A DNA stretch of 64,000 bases, taken from contig NZ_OX419519.1 in NCBI RefSeq assembly GCF_948472415.1, positions 3,906,001 to 3,970,000 of the forward strand. The letters run 5' to 3'. A program made the translations under genes and the position numbers. The notes under the pieces are model-generated. The model worked only from the letters and a program-made list of their open reading frames with translations. It made no database searches and was not told the origin of the DNA. This DNA comes from Kitasatospora fiedleri. Lineage in GTDB: Bacteria; Actinomycetota; Actinomycetes; Streptomycetales; Streptomycetaceae. This document shows positions 7,584 to 16,892 of this stretch, piece after piece (positions within the stretch are counted from its first letter, which is position 1; each line of letters begins with the position of its first letter).

Positions 7584-8360
7584 TCAGCGCCGCCCGCGGC
7601 TCCCGCCGCGCCGCCCGGTGCTCTCGCCGCCCTTGCCGCCGCGTCCGGCCCGGGCCGCCCTGGCCCGCCGGGTGGCCGCCTTGACGCCGCCGGGGCTCTC
7701 CCCCGCCTCCACCCGAACCACCCGGGTCGGAGTCACCAGCACGCCCTCGCCGACCCCGATCACCGACCACTTCACCGCGCCGAGCCGGGCCAGCGCCGCC
7801 CGCGACTCCGCCAGCTCCTGCTCGGCGGTGTCGCCCTTCAGCGCCAGCATCTGGCCGTAGGGCCGCAGCAGCGGCATGCCCCAGCCGGCCAGTCGGTCCA
7901 GCGGCGCGACCGCGCGGGCGGTCACCACGTCCACCGCCAGCTTGCCGATCGTCTCCTCGGCCCGGCCTCGCAGCACCGTGACGTTCTCCAGACCGAGCTC
8001 GCGCACCACCTCCTCCAGGAAGGTGGTGCGCCGCAGCAGCGGTTCCAGCAGGGTCACCGACACGTCCGGCCGGGCCAGCGCCACCGGGATGCCCGGCAGC
8101 CCGGCGCCCGAGCCGACGTCGCACAGCGAGACCTCGGCGGGCAGCAGCTCGGCCAGCACCGCGCAGTTGAGCACGTGCCGGTCCCACAGCCGGGGCACCT
8201 CGCGCGGACCGATCAGCCCGCGCTGCACCCCTGCGGTCGCCAGCAGCTCGGTGTAGCGCACGGCCAGCGGCAGCCGATCGCCGAAGATCCGTCCCGCCGC
8301 CTCCGGTGCCTGACCCGGCCCCTCCAGCGGCGCCTCGGACTCCGTGCCGTCCCTGTCCAT
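7584..8360 (-). CDS. rsmG: 16S rRNA (guanine-N7)-methyltransferase RsmG (GidB)
   Basis: This 258-residue SAM-dependent enzyme methylates G527 (E. coli numbering) of 16S rRNA; its loss gives low-level streptomycin resistance in Streptomyces. The SAM motif is CDVGSGAGLPGIP, and the partner motif TARAVAPLDRL is also visible. The C-terminal 40 residues are a basic Arg/Gly-rich tail longer than in E. coli. I chose the ATG at 8360 because GGAGAGG precedes it; the frame could extend to 8405 without a good ribosome site. It lies between jag and parA, as in most bacteria. Confidence 0.95.
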   Translation of the reverse strand: MDRDGTESEAPLEGPGQAPEAAGRIFGDRLPLAVRYTELLATAGVQRGLIGPREVPRLWDRHVLNCAVLAELLPAEVSLCDVGSGAGLPGIPVALARPDVSVTLLEPLLRRTTFLEEVVRELGLENVTVLRGRAEETIGKLAVDVVTARAVAPLDRLAGWGMPLLRPYGQMLALKGDTAEQELAESRAALARLGAVKWSVIGVGEGVLVTPTRVVRVEAGESPGGVKAATRRARAARAGRGGKGGESTGRRGGSRGRR

Positions 8361-8406
8361 CTCTGCCTCTCCGCTCACCGTCGAATCCACCCGCCCTACC
8401 AGCACT

Positions 8407-8420
8407 GTTCCACGTGAAAC
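8407..8420. promoter_or_regulatory. parS: parS site between jag and rsmG
   Basis: GTTCCACGTGAAAC is a natural asymmetric variant of parS (one half-site has C instead of T). It lies 47 bases upstream of the chosen rsmG start. Confidence 0.85.
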
Positions 8421-8442
8421 ACCACTCCGCCGCAGAGCCGAC

Positions 8443-8471
8443 GACCCCGCCCGCGCGAGGCGGGCGGGGTC
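8443..8471 (-). terminator. Hairpin terminator after jag
   Basis: A perfect 12-bp stem (GACCCCGCCCGC at 8443-8454 with 8460-8471) and 5-base loop lie about 30 bases downstream of the leftward jag stop. Confidence 0.65.
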
Positions 8472-8499
8472 GGACGCCGGAACGGCAACACCACCGGCG

Positions 8500-9021
8500 T
8501 CAGGCCGGCAGCACGACCACGCAGCGCTGGGGCTCCTCGCCCTCCGACTCGCTGCGCAGCCCCGCGGCGGCCACCGCGTCGTGCACCACCTTGCGCTCGA
8601 ACGGGGTCATCGGCCGTAGCTTGACCTGCTCGCCGGTGCCCTTGACCCGCTCGGCGGCCTCCGCGCCCAGCTCCGCGAGCTCGGCCCGCTTGCGCGCCCG
8701 GAAGCCCGCGACGTCCAGCATCAGGCGGCTGCGCTCACCGGTCTCCCGGTGCACGGCCAGCCGGGTCAGCTCCTGGAGCGCCTCCAGCACCTCGCCGTCC
8801 TGGCCCACCAGCCGCTGCAGCGTCCGGTCGTCGCCCTCGCTGACGATGGAGACCAGCGCCCGGTCCCCCTCGACATCCATGTCGATGTCGCCGTCCAGGT
8901 CCGCGATGTCCAGCAGACCCTCCAGGTAGTCGGCGGCGATGTCACCCTCGTGCTCCAGACGCGAGAGGACGCTCTCACCGGCCGGGGCGGTGTCGACGGC
9001 GGAGGTGGTGCCATCCGTCAC
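8500..9021 (-). CDS. jag: Jag/KhpB family RNA-binding protein
   Basis: A 173-residue cytoplasmic protein with an acidic N-terminus, a central KH-like domain (LVGQDGEVLEALQELTRLAV, about residues 85-105) and a C-terminal R3H domain (LRPMTPFERKVVHDAVA). Family members bind RNA and are encoded downstream of yidC, as here. The Jag-N domain seen in Firmicutes is absent, which is usual in actinobacteria. It starts 57 bases after the yidC stop and is probably cotranscribed with it. Confidence 0.92.
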   Translation of the reverse strand: MTDGTTSAVDTAPAGESVLSRLEHEGDIAADYLEGLLDIADLDGDIDMDVEGDRALVSIVSEGDDRTLQRLVGQDGEVLEALQELTRLAVHRETGERSRLMLDVAGFRARKRAELAELGAEAAERVKGTGEQVKLRPMTPFERKVVHDAVAAAGLRSESEGEEPQRCVVVLPA

Positions 9022-9078
9022 AGGTGGACTCCTTCGGAAACGAGGCCCCCGGGTGGGGCCGGGAACGAGGGTGGGTGA

Positions 9079-10269
9079 CTACTTCTTCTTCGGCCGCTGG
9101 CCGCCCTGGCCACCGCGCCGCGGCTGCTGGCGCTGGCCCTGGCCCGGCTGGGCCCCCGGCTTCGACCCGCCCGCCTTCGTACCGGACTTCCCGGCCGACG
9201 CGGCCCCGGCCGGGGTGGCTCGCGGCTCGTCCGCCGCCGTGTCCTGCCCGTCCTGCCCGTCCTGCGCGTCCGGGTGCTCCCCGGTGTGCGCCTGGTGGGT
9301 CGTCGCGGACGCCTGCCGCTGCGCCTTGCTCTGCTTGCGCGGCTGCTGCCGGCGCACCTGCACGCTCTCCTCGACCGCCGCCTGGGCGTCGGCCGCCGCG
9401 CCGCCCTTGGAACCGCCCTTGAGCATCGCCGCCAGGCCGGCCTTCTGGATCGAGCCGTCCGGGTTGATCCGGCCCTGCTTCTTCAGTCGGGCCTGGCGCT
9501 CGTCCCACGCCTTGCTGCCCGGCGTCGGGTTGTTGCGGATCACGACCAGCTGCTGGCCCATCGACCAGATGTTGGTGGTCAGCCAGTAGACCAGCACACC
9601 GACCGGGAAGTTGATGCCCATCACGGCGAACATCACCGGGAAGACGTACATCAGCATCTTCTGCTGCTGCATGAACGGCGTCTTGACCGACAGGTCGACG
9701 TTCTTGGTCATCAGCTGGCGCTGGGTGACGAACTGGGACAGCGACATCAGCACGATCATGACCGCGCAGACGATCTGGATCTGGATGCTGTCCGCGCCGA
9801 CGAACTTGGCCGACAGCGGGGCGCCGAAGATGCGCGCCTTCTGGGCGCTCTCCAGCAGCGGCGTGTCGATGACGCCGATCGTCTTGTCGATGGCGATCGA
9901 GTGGAGCACGCCGTAGAGGGCGGTGAAGAACGGCGCCTGCACGAGGATCGGAAGGCACGAGGAGAACGGGTTGGTGCCCGCCTCCTTGTACAGCTTCATC
10001 ATCTCTTCGGACTGGCGCTGCTTGTCGTTCTTGTAGCGCTCCTGGATGGCCTTCATCTTCGGCTGGATCGCCTGCATGGCCCGGGTCGCCTTGATCTGCT
10101 TCACGAAGAGCGGGATCAGGCAGATCCGGATGACGACCACCATCATCACGATGGACAGGCCCCACGCCAGGCCGCCGTCCGGATCGAAGACGTGGCTGAA
10201 CAGCGAGTGGAACTGGACGATGATCCAGGACACCGCTGTGTAGAGGGGACTCAGAAAGCCGAGGATCAC
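9079..10269 (-). CDS. yidC: Membrane protein insertase YidC
   Basis: A 396-residue inner-membrane insertase without the large periplasmic domain of E. coli YidC. Five hydrophobic segments are visible, and the conserved region around [20 protein letters not shown] marks the core. The hydrophilic C-terminal tail (about residues 300-396) is rich in Gln, Gly and Lys and ends in GQRPKKK, like ribosome-contacting tails of other YidC proteins. It helps insert and fold membrane proteins alone or with SecYEG. The GTG start follows AAGGAG and lies 3 bases after the yidD stop. Confidence 0.96.
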   Translation of the reverse strand: MILGFLSPLYTAVSWIIVQFHSLFSHVFDPDGGLAWGLSIVMMVVVIRICLIPLFVKQIKATRAMQAIQPKMKAIQERYKNDKQRQSEEMMKLYKEAGTNPFSSCLPILVQAPFFTALYGVLHSIAIDKTIGVIDTPLLESAQKARIFGAPLSAKFVGADSIQIQIVCAVMIVLMSLSQFVTQRQLMTKNVDLSVKTPFMQQQKMLMYVFPVMFAVMGINFPVGVLVYWLTTNIWSMGQQLVVIRNNPTPGSKAWDERQARLKKQGRINPDGSIQKAGLAAMLKGGSKGGAAADAQAAVEESVQVRRQQPRKQSKAQRQASATTHQAHTGEHPDAQDGQDGQDTAADEPRATPAGAASAGKSGTKAGGSKPGAQPGQGQRQQPRRGGQGGQRPKKK

Positions 10270-10272
10270 CGG

Positions 10273-10587
10273 TCAGACTCCTTGGACATCGGGCTTCGCC
10301 ACCGGCTCCGGCTCGGCGGTCCCGCTCGTGGGGTTCAGCAGATTGCGCAGCCGGCGGTGCCACACCGGGTGCTTTCGCGGCGGAACATGGTCGACCCCAC
10401 CGGGAGACCAAGGATTGCAGCGCAGGATGCGCCAGACGGTCAGCCAACCGCCCTTGATCGCGCCGTGGACGCGAACCGCCTCGTACCCGTAGCGCGAGCA
10501 CGAGGGGTAATAACGGCACACCGGACCGAGCAGCGGACTGATGGTCCACTGGTAGAGCCTGATCAGGCCCATCAGCAGGTACTTCAT
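10273..10587 (-). CDS. yidD: Membrane protein insertion efficiency factor YidD
   Basis: A 104-residue small membrane-associated protein with the family signature: [20 protein letters not shown], then [14 protein letters not shown]. It assists YidC-dependent insertion. Its ATG overlaps the rnpA stop codon, and it ends 3 bases before yidC, so rnpA-yidD-yidC form a tightly coupled unit. The last 25 residues are a variable acidic tail. Confidence 0.96.
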   Translation of the reverse strand: MKYLLMGLIRLYQWTISPLLGPVCRYYPSCSRYGYEAVRVHGAIKGGWLTVWRILRCNPWSPGGVDHVPPRKHPVWHRRLRNLLNPTSGTAEPEPVAKPDVQGV

Positions 10588-11012
10588 CGCCCTGTTCCCG
10601 TCGGGGCACTGCCGGTCGGTTCGGACCTGAGCAGGCGGCGGAGCGCCGCGTCCAGGTCGTGTTCGAGATCCTGGTAGGGAGCCGTCGCCGCAGCCGGCAG
10701 CGCCCTTACCACTATCAGGCTACCTGCGGGGAACCGGGACAGGCGCTCTCGGACCAAGTGACGCAGGCGACGCTTGACCGCGTTGCGGACCACGGCCGGC
10801 CCCACGGCCTTGCTCACGACGAAACCCGCACGCGCCGAAGGGGACCCTTCGGCGACGTGCGGGTGGAAGTCGCTGTTCCGGTCGGCCCCCGTGTCGGGCG
10901 CCGCCTCTCTGTGGAGGTGGACGACCAGCAGGGGCCGACCGGCGCGACGACCGCGTTTCACCGCGGTCGTGAAGTCCTGGCGCCGCCGCAGCCGATTCTC
11001 GGTGGGCAGCAC
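10584..11012 (-). CDS. rnpA: Ribonuclease P protein component
   Basis: This 142-residue protein is the basic subunit of RNase P, which with the rnpB RNA matures the 5' ends of tRNAs. The signature is [19 protein letters not shown], preceded by the N-terminal [14 protein letters not shown] hydrophilic insertion near residues 38-60 is longer than in E. coli. GTG at 11012 is the start; the gene lies 19 bases downstream of rpmH and overlaps yidD. Confidence 0.96.
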   Translation of the reverse strand: MLPTENRLRRRQDFTTAVKRGRRAGRPLLVVHLHREAAPDTGADRNSDFHPHVAEGSPSARAGFVVSKAVGPAVVRNAVKRRLRHLVRERLSRFPAGSLIVVRALPAAATAPYQDLEHDLDAALRRLLRSEPTGSAPTGTGR

Positions 11013-11031
11013 TGCAGACCCTCTGCGCGGA

Positions 11032-11169
11032 TCAGGCGGACAGGGCGCTGCGGCCCTTGGCGCGACGCGACGCCAGGATGGCGCGGCCGGCGCGGGTACG
11101 CATGCGCAGCCGGAAGCCGTGGGTCTTGGCGCGACGACGGTTGTTCGGCTGGAAGGTGCGCTTGCTCAC
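11032..11169 (-). CDS. rpmH: 50S ribosomal protein L34
   Basis: A 45-residue, strongly basic ribosomal protein with the classic L34 sequence ([18 protein letters not shown] ... [13 protein letters not shown]). The GTG start at 11169 follows AGGAG. It is the first gene of the leftward rpmH-rnpA-yidD-yidC operon and is divergent from dnaA. The 429-base interval 11170-11598 carries both promoters. Confidence 0.97.
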   Translation of the reverse strand: MSKRTFQPNNRRRAKTHGFRLRMRTRAGRAILASRRAKGRSALSA

Positions 11170-11428
11170 TCGGGGGCTCCTGGGGTGAATCGTAGGATGA
11201 CGGGGAGTCGCTTGGCCGTCACCGTGCGTCCGCGCGGTCTCCCCTTGCACTGGGAAATCCGGACCCCGACACCCAGATCTGCTGGGCTGGGACCACCACG
11301 GCGCCCGTGCTGCGCGCGTCATGGAAGCGGGCGGACCCGCGGACATGCGGCAGCGGCCATCGACAACTCGACCTGGTTACGGTACGCGGGAGCGGGTCCG
11401 AGGGTCAAACCAGGTGGCCGCCACGCCG

Positions 11429-11482
11429 TTACCCACAGCCTGTGGACAGAAACTTGAATCAGCTCTGCGCGCTGACTACCGT
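11429..11482 (+). promoter_or_regulatory. dnaA promoter with two DnaA boxes
   Basis: TTGAAT (11454-11459) and TACCGT (11477-11482) are 17 bases apart and make a plausible housekeeping promoter, 117 bases before the dnaA start. Immediately upstream are two opposed DnaA-box-like 9-mers: TTACCCACA at 11429-11437 and TGTGGACAG at 11441-11449. This layout suggests DnaA autorepression, as known for Streptomyces dnaA. The rest of 11170-11428 shows no gene. Confidence 0.65.
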
Positions 11483-11598
11483 TGCAGGACTTGTCTCTTT
11501 TGTTCTCCGCCCGTGGCCGCCCCGGTGAGGCGGCACCCGGGCCCCCCGTCCTGACCTGCCTGGCTCCCCCTGCTCGGGGAACGAGAAAGCGTGTACCA

Positions 11599-13470
11599 GT
11601 GGCTGATGTCAACAGCGATCTCGTCCTGATGTGGTCGAGGGTCGTCGAGCGACTGGTCAGCGACAGCGATGTCGTGGAGAAGGACAAGAACTGGGTGCGG
11701 CGCACCCAGCCGATGTGGATGATGCACGACACCGCCCTGCTCGCGGCGCCCAACGAGTTCGCCAAGCAGGTGCTGGAGGGCCGGCTGCTGCCGCAGCTGA
11801 CCGAGGCCATCTCGCAGGAGTTCGGCCGCCAGGTGCGGATCGCGGTGATGGTGGACGCCACCGCCGCCCCGGCCGGCGAGCCCGACCCGGAGTCGGACCT
11901 CGACCACGAGCCCGTCCCGGAGTGGCCGCACCCGCGCCCCGAGCCGTCGTACCCGGCGCACGCCGAGCAGCCCTACCCGGTCCGGGCCGAGCAGCCCTAC
12001 CCGGGCGGCGGCCCCGGCTACCAGCAGCCCGGGCCGCCGCCCGGGAGCTGGCCGGGCCGGGGCGGGGACGACTACCAGCGCTCGGCGTACCCGTCCCCCG
12101 GATACCCGGCGGCCGAGCCCTACCGGACGCCCGCGCAGGCCCCGTACCGCGACCACCAGCCCGGCGCGGAGGCCGGCGGCTGGGGGGAGCCGGCCCCGAT
12201 GCCCGAGCGGCGGCCCGACCCGGCCCCGCGGCGCTCGCACCGGCCGGGCCCGGACTCGGCGCAGGGCGACCTGTTCGGCGGGGCGCTCGGCTCCCCGGAC
12301 GAGGACCGGCCGCGCCAGGGCGGCTCCCGGCGCGGCGCCCGCCCCGCCGCGCAGCAGCACGCCCAGGTCGAGCGGACCCCCGGCGTCCCGGCCCCGCCCG
12401 GCGCTCCCCCGGCCGGCGGCCCGCGCAAGGAGGAGCCGAACGCCCGGCTGAACCCCAAGTACCTGTTCGACACCTTCGTGATCGGCGCCTCCAACCGCTT
12501 CGCGCACGCCGCGGCGGTGGCGGTCGCCGAGGCGCCCGCCAAGGCGTACAACCCGCTCTTCGTCTACGGCGAGTCCGGGCTCGGCAAGACCCACCTGCTG
12601 CACGCCATCGGGCACTACTCGCGCAGCCTGTTCCCGGGCACCCGGGTGCGGTACGTGAGCTCGGAGGAGTTCACCAACGAGTTCATCAACTCGATCCGGG
12701 ACGGCAAGGCGGACGCGTTCCGCAAGCGCTACCGGGACATCGACATCCTGCTGGTCGACGACATCCAGTTCCTGGCCAGCAAGGAGTCGACGCAGGAGGA
12801 GTTCTTCCACACCTTCAACACCCTGCACAACGCCAACAAGCAGATCGTCCTCTCGTCGGACCGGCCGCCCAAGCAGCTGATCACCCTGGAGGACCGGCTC
12901 CGCAACCGCTTCGAGTGGGGGCTGATCACCGACGTCACCCCGCCGGAGCTGGAGACCCGGATCGCGATCCTGCGCAAGAAGGCGATCCAGGAGCAGCTGA
13001 ACGCCCCGGCCGACGTGCTGGAGTTCATCGCCTCCCGGATCACCCGGAACATCCGGGAGCTGGAGGGCGCGCTGATCCGGGTCACCGCCTTCGCCAACCT
13101 GAACCGGGCCCCGGTGGACCTGGAGCTGGCCGGCATCGTCCTGAAGGACCTGATCCCGGGCGGGGACGAGGACGCCGGGCCGGAGATCACCGCGCAGGTG
13201 ATCATGCAGCAGACCGCCGCGTACTTCGGGCTGGGCGTGGAGGACCTGTGCGGCTCCTCCCGCAGCCGGGTGCTGGTGACCGCCCGGCAGATCGCGATGT
13301 ACCTGTGCCGGGAGCTGACCGACCTGTCGCTGCCGAAGATCGGCGCCCAGTTCGGCGGCCGGGACCACACCACGGTGATGCACGCGGACCGCAAGATCCG
13401 CTCGCTGATGGCCGAGCGCCGGTCCATCTACAACCAGGTCACCGAGTTGACCAACCGCATCAAGAGCTAG
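11599..13470 (+). CDS. dnaA: Chromosomal replication initiator protein DnaA
   Basis: A 623-residue AAA+ initiator that binds DnaA boxes in oriC and melts the origin. Domain I covers residues 1-90. Domain II is an unusually long Pro/Gly/Tyr-rich acidic linker (about 90-280), characteristic of Streptomycetaceae. Domain III has Walker A (GESGLGKTH, about 324-332) and Walker B (LLVDDIQFL). Domain IV carries the DnaA signature [15 protein letters not shown]. The GTG at 11599 is chosen because domain I begins directly there ([19 protein letters not shown]); the ribosome site is weak. It is the first gene of the rightward replication block. Confidence 0.97.
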   Translation: MADVNSDLVLMWSRVVERLVSDSDVVEKDKNWVRRTQPMWMMHDTALLAAPNEFAKQVLEGRLLPQLTEAISQEFGRQVRIAVMVDATAAPAGEPDPESDLDHEPVPEWPHPRPEPSYPAHAEQPYPVRAEQPYPGGGPGYQQPGPPPGSWPGRGGDDYQRSAYPSPGYPAAEPYRTPAQAPYRDHQPGAEAGGWGEPAPMPERRPDPAPRRSHRPGPDSAQGDLFGGALGSPDEDRPRQGGSRRGARPAAQQHAQVERTPGVPAPPGAPPAGGPRKEEPNARLNPKYLFDTFVIGASNRFAHAAAVAVAEAPAKAYNPLFVYGESGLGKTHLLHAIGHYSRSLFPGTRVRYVSSEEFTNEFINSIRDGKADAFRKRYRDIDILLVDDIQFLASKESTQEEFFHTFNTLHNANKQIVLSSDRPPKQLITLEDRLRNRFEWGLITDVTPPELETRIAILRKKAIQEQLNAPADVLEFIASRITRNIRELEGALIRVTAFANLNRAPVDLELAGIVLKDLIPGGDEDAGPEITAQVIMQQTAAYFGLGVEDLCGSSRSRVLVTARQIAMYLCRELTDLSLPKIGAQFGGRDHTTVMHADRKIRSLMAERRSIYNQVTELTNRIKS

Positions 13471-13560
13471 CTAACAAAACCGGGATGCCGCGGGAACCGA
13501 CCGGACCGAGGTCGGCTCGAAGGCTCAAAAGCCTTGAGCATAGCGGTAGTTGACGCATCC

Positions 13561-13595
13561 AAGGGGAGTCGGGCCAAGGCGGCCCGGCTCCCCTT
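13561..13595 (+). terminator. Hairpin terminator after dnaA
   Basis: A 15-bp stem with one mismatch (AAGGGGAGTCGGGCC at 13561-13575 with 13581-13595) and a 5-base loop lies 90 bases after the dnaA stop, isolating dnaA transcription from oriC. A further long hairpin (13634-13646 with 13666-13678, 13-bp perfect stem, 19-base loop) lies just downstream. Confidence 0.7.
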
Positions 13596-13926
13596 TCGGC
13601 TGCCCGGAGGGTTGGCCGGACGACCGGAGCGTTACCCGGACGAGTGGTGCGCGTGCGGCGGGGAGCACTCGTCCGGGTGGCCGAGCCGCCCTTCGGCGGA
13701 CTGCGGCGGGGGCCCTGTAGTAGGGGCGGGCCGCGGGCGGCCGATCGAACGCGGCGGTGCCCGCCCGGCCGGCCGAATCCGTTCGGTCGGGGCCGGCCCT
13801 GGGCCGAACGGGGGTGTGGAAGGGCTTCCGGCGGGGCAGAAACACCCGGAACGGCCCCTTGCGCGGGCCCCTCGCACCGGCGAACGTTTGCGCGCTGAAT
13901 CGAACGGTTCGGGTGCGCACCCCCGG

Positions 13927-14499
13927 TTGTCCACAGGAACGGGTGGGTTTTCCCCGTCCACAGGGTGCACAGCGGCCGGTTATCCCGAGGTTCCTCCACA
14001 GCCCCGACCGGGCTACGCTCTTCCGCGCAGGTCAACCCCCTGGGGACTTGTGCACAACAGTTATCCACAGCCTGTGGAGAACTGAGGGGCCGTCAGCCGG
14101 TCCACGGAGTTATCCACCGGCTGTCCACAGGAATGGGCGAGTTATCCCCAGGTTTTCCACAGCTGTGTCCACAGTTCGGCAACATCAACTCACCCGTCAC
14201 CCCTGCGTGTGAAAGGCGTCACGTGATGTTGATCCGGGCCGGTGGATAACTCCCCCGTTTTCTGTGGAAACAGCTGTGGATAACCTGTGGATACTCAGCG
14301 TGCCCTGTGGATTACTCTCCGCTGTCCACAGGAGGGCCTGGTTGTCCACAGCCGCCATCCACAGGGCCTGTGGACAAAATCTGGCCGCTGACCTGCGAAA
14401 ACGGGGTTATCCACGGTATCCACAGGCCCTACTACTACTGCTACACATAGAGAGCTCGGAACTTGATCAACAGTGGGGGTGGCCCGAATCTGTGGACAA
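13927..14499. other. oriC: Chromosomal replication origin oriC with about 20 DnaA boxes
   Basis: The dnaA-dnaN interval (13471-14705) has no gene. It holds many 9-mers close to TTGTCCACA on both strands. Rightward examples: 13927, 13954, 14061, 14110, 14121, 14153, 14165, 14322, 14342, 14355, 14407, 14416. Leftward examples: 14073, 14241, 14263, 14275, 14286, 14306, 14369, 14491 (first base of each). The strict TTGTCCACA or its complement is at 13927, 14342, 14369 and 14491. The number and layout match Streptomyces-type origins (about 19 boxes in S. coelicolor). The least GC-rich stretch is near 14427-14470. Confidence 0.96.
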
Positions 14500-14705
14500 C
14501 CGGGCCCCGACATTTGTTCGGCCCGCTTGTGCCCATCTGCCCCGGCTGTCAGCCGAGTACGTCAGACTGTCCTTCGGCAACCGGGAGCAGGACGGGGCGG
14601 AGCTGATCCGCCCGACCGGTCGCCGAACGGGATCAGACGATCGACAGCACGGGCCGGCGGTACCGGCCGGCCGTGCGGCGAGATGCAGCCAGGAGGCGGT
14701 TACCG

Positions 14706-15836
14706 GTGAAGTTCCGGGTGGAGCGTGATGTCCTCGCGGAGGCGGTGGCCTGGGCTGCCCGCAGCCTCCCCGCGCGGCCGCCGGTGCCGGTGCTGGCCGG
14801 CCTGCTGCTGACCGCGCAGGAGGGCACCCTGGCGCTCTCCGGTTTCGACTACGAGGTCTCCGCCCGGGTCGAGCTGGAGGCGGACGTCGAGGAGGCCGGC
14901 ACCGTCCTGGTCTCCGGCCGCCTGCTGAACGACATCTCGCGCAACCTGCCGAACCGCCCGGTGGAGATCTCCACCGACGGCGCCCGGGTCAGCGTGGTCT
15001 GCGGCAGCTCGCGCTTCACGCTGCCGACCCTGCCGGTCGACGAGTACCCGGCGCTGCCGCAGATGCCGACCGCCACCGGCACCGTCCCGGGCGACGTGTT
15101 CGCCTCGGCGGTCAGCCAGGCCGCGGTCGCCGCCGGCCGCGACGACACCCTGCCGGTGCTCACCGGCGTCCGGGTCGAGATCAACGGCAGCGGGATCACC
15201 CTGGCCGCCACCGACCGGTACCGCTTCGCCGTCCGCGAGCTGCTCTGGAAGCCCGAGCAGGACGACATCAACGCGGTCGCGCTCGTCCCCGCCAAGACCC
15301 TGCAGGACATCGCCAAGTCGCTGGGCAGCGGCGACCAGGTCACCATCGCGCTGTCCGCCGGCGGTGCGGGCGAGGGCCTGATCGGCTTCGAGGGCGCCGG
15401 CCGGCGCACCACCACCCGCCTGCTGGAGGGCGAGTTCCCCAAGTTCCGGTCGATCTTCCCGACCGAGTTCTCGGCGGTCGCCGCGGTGCAGACCCAGCCC
15501 TTCCTGGAGGCGCTCAAGCGCGTCTCGCTGGTGGCCGAGCGCAACACCCCGGTCCGGCTGAACTTCGAGCAGGGCGTGCTCACCCTGGAGGCCGGCTCGG
15601 GCGACGACGCGCAGGCCACCGAGCGGATCGACGCCGACCTGGAGGGCGACGACATCTCGATCGCCTTCAACCCCGGCTACCTGGAGGAGGGGCTCAAGGC
15701 GATCGACGCCGGCTACGCGCAGCTGAGCTTCACCACCCCGACCAAGCCGGCCCTGCTCACCGGCAAGGCCGCGGTCGACGCGGAGCCGGACGAGGCCTAC
15801 CAGTACCTGATCATGCCGGTCCGCCTCTCCGGCTGA
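14706..15836 (+). CDS. dnaN: DNA polymerase III beta subunit (sliding clamp)
   Basis: A 376-residue clamp that encircles DNA and tethers the replicative polymerase. The three-domain repeat is intact, with recognisable segments such as LPVLTGVRVEING in the middle domain and the C-terminal YQYLIMPVRLSG. The GTG start at 14706 follows AGGAGG with ideal spacing, which rules out the slightly longer open frame beginning at 14673. The gene lies immediately right of oriC. Confidence 0.97.
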   Translation: MKFRVERDVLAEAVAWAARSLPARPPVPVLAGLLLTAQEGTLALSGFDYEVSARVELEADVEEAGTVLVSGRLLNDISRNLPNRPVEISTDGARVSVVCGSSRFTLPTLPVDEYPALPQMPTATGTVPGDVFASAVSQAAVAAGRDDTLPVLTGVRVEINGSGITLAATDRYRFAVRELLWKPEQDDINAVALVPAKTLQDIAKSLGSGDQVTIALSAGGAGEGLIGFEGAGRRTTTRLLEGEFPKFRSIFPTEFSAVAAVQTQPFLEALKRVSLVAERNTPVRLNFEQGVLTLEAGSGDDAQATERIDADLEGDDISIAFNPGYLEEGLKAIDAGYAQLSFTTPTKPALLTGKAAVDAEPDEAYQYLIMPVRLSG

Positions 15837-15852
15837 CCGGCCACCCGTCCAC

Positions 15853-15887
15853 CAGGGGCGCGAGGGGCGACCGCCCCCGCGCCCCTG
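15853..15887 (+). terminator. Hairpin after dnaN
   Basis: An inverted repeat of about 14 bp with one mismatch (CAGGGGCGCGAGGGG at 15853-15867 against 15874-15887) lies 17 bases after the dnaN stop, suggesting that gnd has its own promoter. Confidence 0.55.
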
Positions 15888-15980
15888 TGGCTGCCCGGCG
15901 CTCCCTCCCCGTCGGCGTAGGCTCAGTGGGTGCGGCAACGGCGCCGCCATCAGGCACGACACCACAGTGAAGGACTTGTC

Positions 15981-16856
15981 ATGGAGCTCGGCCTCATCGG
16001 TCTCGGCAAGATGGGCGGCAACATGCGCGAGCGCATCCGCCGCGCCGGCCACACCGTCACCGGCTACGACCGCAACCCGGACCTCGCCGACGTCGACAGC
16101 ATCGAGCAGCTGGTCGCCAAGCTGGAGGCGCCCCGCGTGGTGTGGGTGATGGTCCCGGCCGGCGGCCCGACCCAGGAGACCGTCGAGCGCCTGGCCGACC
16201 TGCTCTCCCCCGGCGACGTGGTGGTCGACGGCGGCAACTCGCGCTGGACCGACGACGTCAAGCACGCCGAGCTGCTGGCCGAGAAGGGCATCGGCTTCGT
16301 CGACTGCGGCGTCTCCGGCGGCGTCTGGGGCCTGGAGAACGGCTATGCGCTGATGTACGGCGGCGAGGCCGCCGACGTGGCCAAGGTGCAGCCGGTCTTC
16401 GACGCGCTCAAGCCCGAGGGCGACTTCGGCTCGGTGCACGCCGGCAAGGTCGGCGCCGGCCACTTCGCCAAGATGGTCCACAACGGCATCGAGTACGCGA
16501 TGATGCAGGCCTTCGCCGAGGGCTGGGAGCTGCTGGAGGCGGCCCCCGAGGTCACCGACGTGCGCGAGGTGTTCCGCAGCTGGCAGGAGGGCACCGTCAT
16601 CCGCTCCTGGCTGCTCGACCTGGCGGTCCGGGCGCTGGACGACGACGAGCACCTGGCCAAGCTCAAGGGCTGGGCCGCCGACTCCGGCGAGGGCCGCTGG
16701 ACGGTCGAGGCCGCGATCGACCACGCGGTGCCGCTGCCCGCGATCACCGCCTCGCTGTTCGCCCGGTTCGCCTCCCGGCAGGACGACTCCCCGCAGATGA
16801 AGATGATCGCCGCGCTGCGCAACCAGTTCGGCGGCCACGCGGTCGAGTCCAAGTAA
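15981..16856 (+). CDS. gnd: 6-phosphogluconate dehydrogenase, decarboxylating (short form)
   Basis: A 291-residue enzyme oxidising 6-phosphogluconate to ribulose-5-phosphate and CO2 in the pentose phosphate pathway. Seen are the N-terminal nucleotide fold ([12 protein letters not shown]), the substrate motif [19 protein letters not shown] and the catalytic [14 protein letters not shown]. It is much shorter than the 470-residue E. coli enzyme; short forms are often NAD-preferring, but the cofactor is not settled here. Its place between dnaN and recF is a conserved streptomycete feature. The start is ATG with AAGGA upstream. Confidence 0.95.
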   Translation: MELGLIGLGKMGGNMRERIRRAGHTVTGYDRNPDLADVDSIEQLVAKLEAPRVVWVMVPAGGPTQETVERLADLLSPGDVVVDGGNSRWTDDVKHAELLAEKGIGFVDCGVSGGVWGLENGYALMYGGEAADVAKVQPVFDALKPEGDFGSVHAGKVGAGHFAKMVHNGIEYAMMQAFAEGWELLEAAPEVTDVREVFRSWQEGTVIRSWLLDLAVRALDDDEHLAKLKGWAADSGEGRWTVEAAIDHAVPLPAITASLFARFASRQDDSPQMKMIAALRNQFGGHAVESK

Positions 16857-16892
16857 GCACCCCCGGACAGAAGGCGAGCGCAGTCCACCGTC

